DNA of 64,000 nucleotides, from assembly GCA_019914995.1 (NCBI GenBank), contig CM034127.1:5642001-5706000 (forward strand), read 5' to 3'. The notes under the pieces are model-generated. The model searched no databases. It was not told the DNA's origin and saw nothing but the letters and a program-made list of their open reading frames with translations. Within the stretch, counting starts at the first letter, position 1, and each line of letters begins with the position of its first letter. Of this stretch, positions 44,129 to 54,667 are shown one piece after another. This DNA comes from Acanthochlamys bracteata. Lineage: Eukaryota > Streptophyta > Magnoliopsida > Pandanales > Velloziaceae. The position numbers and the translations under genes are program-made.

Positions 44129-45685
44129 ATGGGCAGTGGAGTGGTCACGGCAGCACGACGTGGAAGGGTTACACCATCTACCAACATAAGCGTTGGCACG
44201 TTGTCACTGGCAAAGGCTTCTGGCGCAATCATGTGGTATGAATCTATCTCACTCTACCTGAAGAATCTCCTCGATCGTTGATTTCTGTTTCCTATCTGTG
44301 TATCGTGAAGGTTTCAGGTTTGAAGGCAGATGTGCTCAAATGGTTTGGTTTTGTTTTCTGTATGGTTTTATCTAATGTATGCATGTTTTCTGTCGTGCTT
44401 GTATAGTGAAATGGTGTTTGTATATTCATGTTGTCCCTATGAAATTAGATGACTTGAGAAAAATATATGATTGCGTAGTTGTATATTGGCATTGCGTGTT
44501 GCATAGTGGTGGTAGATTATATTGTTCTATTTCTAAATTAGACCGCTTTAGTTAAATGTTGTCTATGTTGATATTACTGAATTCTTGTATGTCTAGGCTC
44601 TTTTTGAAGAATTGATTTTGGGAAAAGGACTTCTAGGATTGCTTTTCGAGGAGAATCTAATCACTAATTGGTTTTCTGAACTCTGCTTTTAGATGTGCTT
44701 TTCTTCTGTGCAGAGGTATCAAACCATGGTTTCAAAATGCTTAACAAACACCAGAATGCAAAATCACTTTTTGAAAAGCAAAACTTCTCCAAACCATGGT
44801 TTCAAACTCGATACCTAAGGGATCCTTACATAGCATGAACTTGTTGATTTCAAAGGTATTGCAGGATAGAGAAGGGACCAGGCTTTAGCGTTTAGAAGTT
44901 CTATGTTCAACTATATTCTAATTGTGGTGGAAACGATCCTCGCTGACAATTTGCAATATGTCATACATTGAATAGTTTTTTCTGCCTATTCCCTGTGCAT
45001 GATTTTTGCGTATTTTGCAACTTTTACAACAATCATGTGTACAAAACATATTGGGTGTTGAATAGTGCTAAGGAAACACAATAAAGATATGAGATATATT
45101 GGCTTTGGAAGCGGATATCTATACCAAAGCCAAAATTGTTGGAATTAGTTGAAATGAGGCATAACAAGTTTAGAAAGAGTAGAAATCAGCCATCATCCGG
45201 TGTAATATCGCTTCCAAACATCCTAGAACTAAACACAAAGGTTGAGGGCTACGATTGAAGCTAATTGTTGTCTTATGCAAAAGTTGTGTAAACTTAATTT
45301 AGAAGTCCTTGTTAATCTTCTGACTAATTCAATTTAATGACTCATATTCATTCATATTAGGAAGTTTAAACTTGTTACAGTACTCTTAATATTTAATTCT
45401 TTGGGCATTGTAACCTTATGTTTAATTTTCTTTGTAGGTTTTGGGTTTTGTATCGGGCCAAGCAAGATGGTCTGTTGTCTTGGTAACTTCTTTGTAAACT
45501 TCCCTCCAATTTTGGAACAATGTTGTCTTGGTAACTTCTGTGTAAACTCTCATCTCCTAACAGAAGTAAGGCAACATAAATTTTGGAACAATGCTGCAAG
45601 GTTGTTGTCATCCCTGGGAGGGACGTGGGGTCACTCTCAGGAGCAGAATAATGTCCACGGGCATGAGGTATCATTTCATTTCTAA
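44129..45685 (+). pseudogene. complex I small subunit NDUFB2/AGGG-like, frameshifted copy
   Basis: Exon 1 (44129-44235) encodes, allowing indels, an MGSG... start, then TTWKGYTIYQHKRWHVVTGK + G and a Trp-ending segment; exon 2 (from 45438) reads FWVLYRAKQDG. These match the plant ~70-residue mitochondrial complex I membrane subunit with pattern TxxKGVTIHxPKRWHTVTGKG(L/F)CA.MWFW.LYRAKQDG. Visible damage: one base missing soon after the ATG (GGAGTGGT), one extra G in TTCTGGCGC, one C missing in GATGGTCTG, then ~130 bp of inserted, partly duplicated sequence before HPWEGRG and VHGHE remnants near 45620-45670. The 1.2-kb intron is retained, so this is a DNA-level duplicate, not a retrocopy. Conserved residues are otherwise kept, suggesting recent decay. 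Confidence 0.8.
45476..45592 (+). repeat. short tandem duplication inside the NDUFB2-like copy
   Basis: TGTCTTGGTAACTTCT(T/G)TGT occurs at about 45478 and 45526, and ATTTTGGAACAATG at about 45510 and 45579. These duplications interrupt the last coding exon. Confidence 0.75.
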
Positions 45686-45696
45686 ATAATTAGTTA

Positions 45697-45957
45697 AGGG
45701 TGTGTTTAAATAGATAAAAGTGAGTTTCGTGAAAGTGGGTTTTGTGAAAGTGAAGTTTGTTGAGAAGTGGAGTTGGGTAAAAGTAGAGTTTGAAGTGGTA
45801 ACTAAAACACATGAAATGGAGGAGTTCAATTTTGAGAAAGTAGAGTTTGGTGTTTAAGTGGAAGTAGAGTTTGGAGCGATAATTAAAACACATGAAGTAC
45901 CCGAAATTAAAATCTAGAGGGAGAAAGTGGAGTATTTGGATTGAAACATGCCCTAAA
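45697..45957. repeat. MITE-like family D, copy 1
   Basis: Ends AGGGTGTGTTTAAATAGAT and, reversed, AGGGCATGTTTCAATCC are imperfect inverted repeats. The interior is a string of related AAGTGGAGTTTGG units, with GTAACTAAAACACATGAA at 45801 and AATTAAAACACATGAAGT at 45882. A diverged partner lies at 55263-55510 in the opposite orientation. Confidence 0.6.
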
Positions 45958-48465
45958 TGTAGTAACATCCCTCACAGCAAAAAGAAGTAGGAAAATCTTT
46001 CTAAATTATAAATCTTTTATATGGGTTTTTAGTTTTGATAATGTTATAACTTAAATAGCGAATTGCTTACAATTGTTTTCGAGTAAAAAGCGAAATATAG
46101 TTTGCTAATTTGAAATTGCAATGGCATTTAATTTAGAAGCCAGTGTGACCATTGTACTTGTCCTTTATTTTGACAAAGAAAGAGTACCGATAGTTGAAAG
46201 AGGGTCTATACTAGTAATTTAGTGCTGGTTTTTCTGGACGTAAGTGTATTGTTCAGCATCGGATGGCACTAACTATGAGCTGAATGATTATGGTTTTAAA
46301 ATGTCACTATAACGAGGTATAGTCAATTCGGCTGCTATCAACAGCTGCCTATCTACCGTTGCTCTATTCATTGGAACCGACAATTTCTAATTTCTCGCTT
46401 TCTCAAGACAAACATTTAATCAACTTCTTTCGGACTGGCCATTGATGGCCGTTATTGTTGTGCTTTTAGATCCCTCTGTGTATTGAAGATGATATGCCCC
46501 GTGTATGGATTGACCCTAAACTTATAGTGGTCAGATTCCTTTATGCATATTTTATTGGTTAATAAGGTACAACGCTTAACATGTAGCCAAAAGATCAACT
46601 ATTTGAAATGCTAACTGCGAGGATAAACATAATCCAAGGATGTAAAAAGTTAAGTTCTCAACAAACAGAATATGCTTTGCATACTTTGACAGAGGTCCAT
46701 TGTTGTACCATAATAAGAATTGATGATAGTGACATTTTGATATCAGTCTGACTTTAGAACTTAGGCTTGTTGCCTAGCTGCAGCATGGTTATTAATCTTA
46801 CTTCCAGTTTTTCTCAGACTATTGAAAGCCACATTATTTTGCAAGCATATATATGCCATAATGCATACTTTGCTTTTTATTTAATTGTCATCTTTTAATA
46901 ATTTCTCAGGCTTCCCAGTAGTGAATATACGACTGGAGCCTAGGAGCAGGTTCTTCGGTTCTGGTTTATGTATGGGGCCAATAGCTTCTATTTAAACATT
47001 ATTTTAAAGTGCTATTACCATGAGATGAGCTGTCTTCACAACTTCACTTAGTTCAAGCCTGGTATATCCCTACCTGAACTTTCTTCGCCGTATATTTTCT
47101 GCACAGTGTCCATAATTTTCTCTTGATCTAAATGCTTGGATTTAGTTTCTTGCTGTACGTTGGTAGAAATGATACCTTTTTGTATGGTATTGTGATTTTG
47201 CATAAATGTTTCATGTTCATCATCTGCTTTTGTTTCTTAATCCAAGAGGATATAGCCAAGCTTGCTTTCTATACTTGTGGAAAATGGAAGTTCAGAAATA
47301 CCGCACCCATCTACTTGACTGTTTGTGTGTGAATACCTTGTTAAGATAAAGCATGGTAAAACATCTTGAAATCTCAAACTCTTGCTTTCAAAAGATCAGT
47401 CCTTTGTCTCTTTTAGAAAAAGCTGAATCCCTGTGACCAAGAAGAAAAGGTGACCTTGCTTATGTAACATGTGGTGACAAACTGTGTCTGTAATAACACA
47501 AAAGCAAGACAGAAAATGAAATTGTACTCTAGTCTCTTATACTGCAACTGGGTGTTGCTTCATTCTTCCTTTTTCATATCATTTCTTACCCATTTTTTAT
47601 ACCAAGAGAAGGTAGTTCTTTTCTTTTCTTTGCCATTGTCTCTAGAAATAGTTGTTTTATTCTTGACGAGGAAAGAGACCTGTGCATGAGTTTGCAGTTA
47701 CAGGATATTGTTTAGATTGGACTTGCTATTCCATATGATTTACTATGAATGACACATAAGTCAGGATTATGAGCACTGGGGCAATAACTTTTGGAGGAAG
47801 AAATTGAAAGTTCTGGTTTAGTCCTAAAGGATCCTTAGCATGCAAAAGTTGTGGCGATATGCTGCATGTAAAAGCGGCTATTTTATAATTCTAACAGTGT
47901 GGCATTTTAAAGATGCAAAGTTGTCAACTTAGAGCCTTAACTTTTGATTGCTAGTTAAAACGGGCATACCATTTCAGTAGTTATAAGGACAATTTGTAAC
48001 TGCAGCTGTTAGATGTAGAGTTCTGAACTATTTGGTTTTAGTGATCCCTTTGATCCTAACCATGCATGTTCTTCTTCTGCTTAATTAGTCAGTGAAAAAG
48101 GAGTGGACTAGGGTACTTGTGATAAAACTTCACACAAGTATGTCAATGACAACGGCAATCTTTCTTAGATTATGTAGAGGAGTGATTGTAAAACCTAAAA
48201 CACACATTAGACAATCGTTATGCAGACTTCCTGGAAAATAGGTAAGTAATTTCTCTTCCGTTTCTAGTATGACCAAAGGTAATTTAACTAAGGGATCATT
48301 AACCAAGTTGCTTCCTGAACTGATATAAGAATCTCTTTTGATTTAGGACGAATGATATATAAATTATGTGTAAATTTGATAACTCTCTATATGTGTCTCA
48401 AGATATGTACACAGCCCTGGTAACAAGCTAAAATTACAAAATTTTTGGGTAGCCTTCTCTTTACC
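45958..48465. other. 3' flank of the NDUFB2-like copy and spacer
   Basis: TTTCTCAG|GCTTCCCAGTAG near 46910 could be an acceptor of a 3' UTR exon. No protein family recognised in the short open frames at 47132-47332 and 47471-47689. 48100-48465 is the 3' flank of the minus-strand DUF241 gene. Confidence 0.4.
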
Positions 48466-49329
48466 CTAATAGGAGGACAGGATGTTGAGAAGAGAGACTC
48501 TGCTGTTGATCAAGCTCCTGAATACTTGATAAACTGTGCTTTGCAATGTATTGATGCATTCCGCCAAATTCACCAACTTCTCTGAAGCCTGCTGGCTCTG
48601 CATCTCGTTTGTTGTAGCTACCTTCTTTCTGATTGAGCTTATAAGACCAGAAGGCTTGTAGGACATTTCTGATATAGCAGCAGAAGCTGCAGCAACACCA
48701 AAGAACACTGACTGGGTTGTGGAAGCTGTCTGTAAAATCAACTCCCTCATGATTCCAGCCACCTCAGCTTCCTCAGCATTCGATAGAGATCTCAGTGATG
48801 CTGGTGCTCGAGATACTTCCTGTACTCTTGAAGCTAGTTTGGCTAGCTCCTTCTCTGTTCTCTTCTGAGATCTGATACAGGAGGCTAACCTTGCCTCATC
48901 TTGCCTCCAAATAGCTGACTGGGTCTCTGAGAGCTGATTCTTCATGTCACAGATAGTTGATCGAAATGTTCCGTAGACATCTGCAATGCAGAGGAAGTCC
49001 TTTAAGATTCTTTCAGTCCAGCAGGATCTTTGGTGGAAAGCATCCTGAACATGGGAGAGTTGGAGCAAGTCTTCTGCTGACTGGTGCAGTAGCTTAATCT
49101 GGTTTAGTCCATTGCAGAGCCATTTCAATGAGGAAGAGTCAGACTGAGCCTTTGACTGCCAGGACTGTAGGCCTTTAATCTCATCTTCAATCTGGGAAAT
49201 GATAGGGTGTGACTTGCAAGGAAGACTGATTGAGCGGACATGGAGGGACTTATCCTTGTTGCTGTCTTTGCAATGTAACGGGCTGCCATAATCTGTGAAG
49301 GAAGTTGAGCGCCGAACAACACGAACCAT
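48466..49329 (-). CDS. DUF241 family protein, copy 1
   Basis: A single-exon gene of 287 residues. Conserved DUF241 (PF03087) blocks in order: MVRVVRRSTSF start; LHVRSISLPCKSHPIISQIE (~29-48); LNQIKLLHQSAEDLLQLSHV (~75-94); WTERILKDFLCIADVYGTFR (~103-122); CIRSQKRTEKELAKLASRVQ (~150-169); EVAGIMRELILQTASTTQSV; ending VFRSLINSRVSLLNILSSY. The protein is mostly helical with no signal peptide. DUF241 proteins are plant-specific; their biochemistry is not established. The Ser-Leu-Pro-Cys motif near the N-terminus is shared by all four copies here. Transcribed away from copies 2-4. TTTTAAA at 49408-49414 is a TATA-like box ~80 bp upstream of the start. Confidence 0.9.
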   Translation of the reverse strand: MVRVVRRSTSFTDYGSPLHCKDSNKDKSLHVRSISLPCKSHPIISQIEDEIKGLQSWQSKAQSDSSSLKWLCNGLNQIKLLHQSAEDLLQLSHVQDAFHQRSCWTERILKDFLCIADVYGTFRSTICDMKNQLSETQSAIWRQDEARLASCIRSQKRTEKELAKLASRVQEVSRAPASLRSLSNAEEAEVAGIMRELILQTASTTQSVFFGVAAASAAISEMSYKPSGLISSIRKKVATTNEMQSQQASEKLVNLAECINTLQSTVYQVFRSLINSRVSLLNILSSY

Positions 49330-49407
49330 CTTGATCTATGGTATGTTTCTCTTTTGTTTAACATGTATTATGAGGAAACTTTGATGCAAAGCTAGGAGGG
49401 AGAGCGC

Positions 49408-49414
49408 TTTAAAA
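49408..49414 (-). promoter_or_regulatory. TATA-like box of DUF241 copy 1
   Basis: CCTTTTAAAGCG on the minus strand, 79-85 bp upstream of the ATG, similar spacing to the other copies. Confidence 0.45.
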
Positions 49415-49831
49415 GGAGGTTGGAGATTTGGTTCCAAGTGCAAGGTGGTTGGACAGAGAAGAGACAGCAGTGCTGATGAAGAAGCGTGCCTACTATGAGC
49501 TGCTGCAGGTTTATCAACTCATTGCTTAATCCATGATTTTTGCAAATTAAATTTGCTTGTTAGGTTGGTTGATTCGACGACAACAACAACTAAGAACGGC
49601 GCTGCAGGTGATTAATTAAGTGTAGGTGTACACTTATGGGAGCAAGCTCATCTGTCCAAACAACATTTTAGGAGGGAAGAATAAAAACGTGGCCAAATTC
49701 TGAACCTTATAACCAAGCATTGCACGTTTCTTTCGTATTATTTCAACTGATGTTCGCATCCAGATCTAGTTTTGTTAGGTATTTTTAATCATTGATTCCA
49801 TTTCCTAAATTACCTTCACCATTGCAAAATG

Positions 49832-50580
49832 TAGATATCGATGATGCCCTTGATGAAGACCCTTTATCATTGGACTTCGACATGATGAATTCATTCAATT
49901 AAGGATTAAGGAGACATATGGAATCTTTTCTTGGATATGAAATAGTTAAATACCATGACAACGTGGACTTCAAGTTGAACATGTGTAACGAAGTCTCCGG
50001 CTCTGCATGTCATGAAAAGTTGGTTGCAGTTGTGCATTCCATGCCATCATTTCCTACCAATCGTGTGTTATATGGATCCGTCGTCCCCGAGGATTGCTAT
50101 ATTTGCAGTTTATTTACTCGGGCACGGCATATTGTTGGTATTGTTTATCCTGTGAAACAGCTATCCAACGAACTGTAGGCCTTGCACACGTTGATAGCGG
50201 TTGTTCCACACAACGTGGCTAGTATGTATCGCCAGCGGGACTCTGCCAAGTTGCAACTTTTAACCAGATATCTGATATGTCTATCAATCTAGCTCTGTGA
50301 TGAACAAACATGCCAAGAATCTCTAAGGCATAGAAACTTTCTGGTGCTTTTACGGAAGTTATTCTGCTGTTTTTGAAGATGATGTATCGGCGATCTGCAA
50401 CCATTACCGATCTTGAAGCAAGAAACAGGAAGTTTTTGCACTTGTATAACATAAAGCAGTATTGTAGAAGTGGTTGCCTAACTGACCGTGCATGCAAGAT
50501 TTGTCTATAAATCTTTACATAGGCAATGACCTGATGATCGTCTTGGTTGTGAGCTCTTCGAATCAAACTTAACTACGTCG
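49832..50580 (+). pseudogene. fragment of an unrecognised conserved-looking gene
   Basis: A continuous protein-like text on the plus strand is broken by stops: IDDALDEDPLSLDFDMMNSF, an open 86-codon frame at 49918-50178 (FPTNRVLYGSVVPEDCYICS, IVGIVYPVKQLSNEL), a stop, then ALHTLIAVVPHNVASMYRQR, DSAKLQLLTRYLICLSI, a stop, and LCDEQTCQESLRHRNFLVLL. The text stays in one frame across two or more stops for over 150 codons and has ordinary amino-acid composition, which indicates a decayed exon set. I cannot name the family. Confidence 0.55.
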
Positions 50581-51417
50581 TATGGCAAGCAGGAGTCACA
50601 GAGACAGTGAAGTTAGATAAGTTGACGGGTACAAGGGGAAGCATCGATGTGTTGGAAAGCAGGATATAACTTCTTCGAGAGTTTTGAAGCATAGATCATC
50701 TCTAAGTCTTAAGGAACTGCATTTAGAATCAACTCAACAAAAGCTTTTTACATACAACAGCTCTGTCAAATCACCGTTATATTGTCGTCATTATCGTTGA
50801 TTATTTCTGAGTTGATCTAAACTCGAGTTATTCTCTTCGTGCAAAACTTCCATTTCTTTTATGGCGATGTTCTCTTCATAAAACTACAATGAAGAAAATA
50901 AGTACATCCTTATGTTTCATTGTCAGTGTTAATATTCTTAGATGTAAACTTTAATTCCCTTCGTCTCTAGAAACAGTTTTTGTTTATTATTGGGTTATTC
51001 TTATATATTTGTTCGATAGACTTGTTTAGTTATTCAATTAAATTTTACTTGTTACGAGCGTGTATCTAACTTTGCAAAGTCAATGACGAAACTAAGTGAG
51101 CTCGAAGGAAAATAATTTGGCATATTAAGCACGCAAAGAAAAAGGAGGGAATATCTATTAAGGTGCAAATGATTGGAGTATTAAATTGTAGTCTTTAGGG
51201 TTACTAGATCAACGTGGTGTAATGTTGTCTTAATATATTAATGAAACTAATCGTCTTTCTAATGTCAGATTCCTATGAACATTTTAATTTTCTCCTCAAG
51301 TTGTTGCTGACTAGATATATTAAAAAGTAATATTATAAAAGGTTGGTTTTTTCTCCATCCAGTCTTTCTTATTTACAATATTTTCGCTGGTAAAATTTGA
51401 GCAAAACAGCTACCCTT

Positions 51418-52020
51418 TGGGTCACCGGATCAACCCACTAAATCAAATTAAATTTATTAAATAAATATTAATATATAATTATAATTATATATATTATATA
51501 ATATTTTTTATAATAATTGTAAAAAGATAATTATATACAAAAAATATTGAATATATTCTTAAAATTATATTTTTCATATTTTTCAGCTATAGTATTTAAG
51601 ACAATAGCCAAAATACTTAACATATAATAAAATCTTTATATTTTATGCATTACAAAAAATAAATTATTTATACTATAATTGCTTATACTATCTACATTAT
51701 ATTTTATTTATTATTATTTTCTAATAAAATATAAAAGATGAGAAAATAAATTAATTACCAAAAAATACCCAATAAAATGCACATTTTAGAGTGCTAATGA
51801 AGATGCTTCTCTATTTTAAATAAATATATAATTTTTTAAGAAAATACTAAAATCGGATCGATCCGCTCAATCGGGTCACCAAATTGACCCGGGACTCGGC
51901 CAGATCGATCCGAGTCTTATCGGGTCGCTTGCGTGATCCGATTTTATGTTAACTGAGCTTAGAATCGGTGCCGGTTCGCCGGTTTCCGGAACGATCCGGC
52001 CGGTCCGGGTTGAATTTTAA
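51418..52020. repeat. GC-rich GATCCGG-type element, family E relative
   Basis: Begins GGGTCACCGGATCAACCCAC, has an AT-only interior to ~51850, then a dense CGGATCGATCCGCTCAATCG / GGGTCACCAAATTGACCC / CCGGCCGGTCCGG block to ~52010. The same GC-rich-ends, AT-interior design and words as at 23536-24353. Borders approximate. Confidence 0.5.
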
Positions 52021-52232
52021 ACCTATGCCTTTTAATGAAACTATTGGATTAATTAAATACGGAGCATAATGGCAGAACAATGATTTAGGCAAATAAATCT
52101 TAAATTCTATAGTTTATGCTTACCAAAATTACTAGATGTTAAGAAATTCGTTTTCTTGTTTTGTTATATTTTGCTCTAAGCTGATTGTTTTAGAACATTA
52201 GTATCAGAATGTTTTAGTTAAGGAATGCAAGG

Positions 52233-52488
52233 CTGTTTGGCGCAGCTTACATAAGCTGCTTATCAACTTTTCTCCATTTTACGTTTTTTAATATATATTT
52301 TATAAGTATATAAAAAATTTATTTAAAAATTTAGAAAGTGTAGAAAAATTTTACGGAGTGAGATCTTTTTATTGCATATTTTTATTATTTTCTTGAAAGT
52401 AAAAAAAATAGAGCTTGTTTCTCAAAAAAAATAAAAATACTTTCTATTTCAGAAAAATTCTATTTCATAAGTACTCCCAAACACCCCC
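52233..52488 (+). repeat. MITE-like family A copy, close to the 4123 copy
   Basis: GCTGTTTGGCGCAGC start, TATATAAAAAATTTATTTAA, AGAAAGTGTAGAAAAATTTT, ACGGAGTGAGAT, and an AAGTACTCCCAAACACCCCC end. Most of the interior is identical to 4160-4330. Confidence 0.7.
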
Positions 52489-53197
52489 TATATATCTATT
52501 GACTATTTTGAGTGTACATACAATGACACGTATCCAGGCTGTTACATGTAGCAGGTTATCGCATTATATTCATCCCAACTGCAATCCCTTATCTTCCAAC
52601 AAGGAAAGACATGGATATTTCTGCACCATACAAACCGAGCTTAAATAAGCTCTGATTTCAAGGTCCTTTATAATTGCATAATCTCTTCCTCTACAATATA
52701 TGAAATGCGATTTTTTTTCTTAGGGAGGGAACATAGATAAGCCTTGTGAAAATAAACAACTGCGTTATTGCTATGGCTTCATTATTTGAAGAAAAAAAAA
52801 CATAACACAGAAACCCACCCATCTGTACTGACTGGTTGGAAGGAGGCTTAGTTTCAAAACTAGTTTCTATTTTTTGAATTTATCTTCTGCTAGTGTTTGT
52901 CAGTGGGCATTAATCAACATAACAAAGAGGTTGAACCTGTCTGCTTGACATAATACAAACTGAATATATATTTTTTGTTATTCGGAGCGAGACGTTTGGA
53001 AGTGTTTAAATAAAAAATTTAACTTATTTTGAAGCTTTTTAAAACATTATTTGATTTTTTTATTTTAAAAATAATAAAAAAAATATATAATTTTATGATG
53101 TATAATTTATTTATATTGTCTAAAATAAAAAAATATTTAAAAAGATTTTTGTTTAGAACATAGGGTGTGCGTTCTCAATGTTTTTGTTAAACCGAGC

Positions 53198-53430
53198 ATA
53201 TTTGGAGATGCTTTTCTCTTTTAATTTTATATTTTATATTTTTTAATAAAAATTTTAGAATATTTTATAAAAATTTAAAAATTTTTTTGATAGTACAAAA
53301 AAATTCTACATCGTAAAATTTTTTATTAATTATTTTTTTTAAAATAAAGAAAGTATAATTTATTTTTCAAAAATTCTTAAAATATCTTTTATTTTTAAAT
53401 ATTTTTTTTTAATAAGCACTCCCAAACATC
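53198..53430 (+). repeat. MITE-like family A copy, diverged
   Basis: ATATTTGGAGATGC start, GAATATTTTATAAAAATTTA and TACATCGTAAAATTTTTTAT inside, and an AAGCACTCCCAAACATCC end. Confidence 0.55.
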
Positions 53431-53715
53431 CTGCCAGAGCACATAAGAGTTGATAAAATTTCATATTCCTACTTAATGTAGGAGTTGTTGTGATGCTTTG
53501 ATCCACCGGGACACATGTATGGTAGACTTCGAGACCATACACTAGTGTTTTTTTACTCTGAAAATTTGGTTTTTGGGAAACAGGCACTCCACATAATTCA
53601 TTATACAAAAGACTGATATAATTGTGTTTGCCTTCTCTCTGCCATGCAAAACAGAAGCAGCTCACAGTTCCCCAACTCACCTGCTGTCTCCTGATGCCTA
53701 CGCAGGTGAATTCTC

Positions 53716-53723
53716 TCTATATA
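53716..53723 (+). promoter_or_regulatory. TATA box of DUF241 copy 2
   Basis: TCTCTCTATATACTCC, ~90 bp upstream of the ATG at 53810. Confidence 0.55.
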
Positions 53724-53809
53724 CTCCTCCTTGGCTTTAATGTTTCAACTCATAATCACATTCTGGCAGCACTAGTCCTGAAGAAACGAAGAATTATAGA
53801 GATCCGACA

Positions 53810-54667
53810 ATGGTGCGCCGATCCTTCTCCCTTCTCAGCAGCAGGAGGAGCAGCACTATGTGCATTGTGAAGAATATAGCTGCTGAGAAGTCATTCCATG
53901 TTCGATCCATCAGCCTTCCATGCCGCCCTCACCCAGTCATATCTCAGCTCCGGGAAAATATTCAAGCTCTCAGAGTATGGCAGTCTCATCCTGAGGAGGA
54001 ATCATCTTCATCTGCCTGGCTATGCACCGGAATGACCCAGCTGGAGCTGCTGCACCAATCAGTAGAGGATTTTCTACACCTGCCACATGTTCAAGACTCA
54101 ATTCAAGCAAAATCCAGTTGGATAGATGGAGTCATGGAGCAGTTTCTTTGCTTTGCAGATATATATGGAACTTTCCGTTCTACTATGTATGATTTGAAAG
54201 AGCAGCAGTCAGCTACAAGACTGGCATTACGGAAGCAAGACAGTGCAACTTTAAACTCTTGCGTCAGATCGCAAAAGCGGATTGAAAAGGAATTAGCAAA
54301 ACTTGCTTCAAGGGTGCAAAATGTTCCAAGTAGATTATCATCAAGAGCTGCATCGGATATCGAGGAAACTGAGGTCGCTGGAATCATTAAGGATTTGATC
54401 TCAGTTACAGCTTCAACGACGCAGTCTATCTTCCTTGGAGTTGTTGCAGCTTCTGCTGCCGTCTCAATAGTGCCATCTGGATCATCTAGCCTTACGAGCT
54501 CAATCAAGAAGAAGTTTGCTACAACAAAGGAGATTCAGAGCCAGCAGGCTTTCCGGAATTTGGTGAAATTGGAGGAATGTGTTGATGCACTTGAAAGCAG
54601 GATCGAGCATGTGTTCAAGAGTCTGATTAACACTAGAGTCTCTTTCCTGAACTTCCTCTCTTGCTGA
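53810..54667 (+). CDS. DUF241 family protein, copy 2
   Basis: A single-exon gene of 285 residues. Starts MVRRSFSLLSSRRSS; then FHVRSISLPCRPHPVISQLR, MTQLELLHQSVEDFLHLPHV, MEQFLCFADIYGTFRSTMYD, CVRSQKRIEKELAKLASRVQ, ETEVAGIIKDLISVTASTTQ, and an end HVFKSLINTRVSFLNFLSC. All DUF241 blocks are present and uninterrupted. The start is the first ATG after the TATA box and matches MVRRS in the other copies. Relative to copies 1 and 3 the C-terminus lacks the final Tyr/Ser-Ser. First of three plus-strand copies; ~4.5 kb from copy 1, head to head. Confidence 0.92.
   Translation: MVRRSFSLLSSRRSSTMCIVKNIAAEKSFHVRSISLPCRPHPVISQLRENIQALRVWQSHPEEESSSSAWLCTGMTQLELLHQSVEDFLHLPHVQDSIQAKSSWIDGVMEQFLCFADIYGTFRSTMYDLKEQQSATRLALRKQDSATLNSCVRSQKRIEKELAKLASRVQNVPSRLSSRAASDIEETEVAGIIKDLISVTASTTQSIFLGVVAASAAVSIVPSGSSSLTSSIKKKFATTKEIQSQQAFRNLVKLEECVDALESRIEHVFKSLINTRVSFLNFLSC

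Larger units (their letters stand above)
50581..53197. other. spacer with family E- and family A-type elements
   Basis: Besides the elements listed separately at 51418-52020 and 52233-52488, no gene was recognised. 52500-53190 has no readable content. Confidence 0.45.

Noticed and set aside
53622..53870. 82-codon frame overlapping the start of DUF241 copy 2
   Set aside because: Overlaps the promoter and 5' end of an intact gene in a different frame; no family features.
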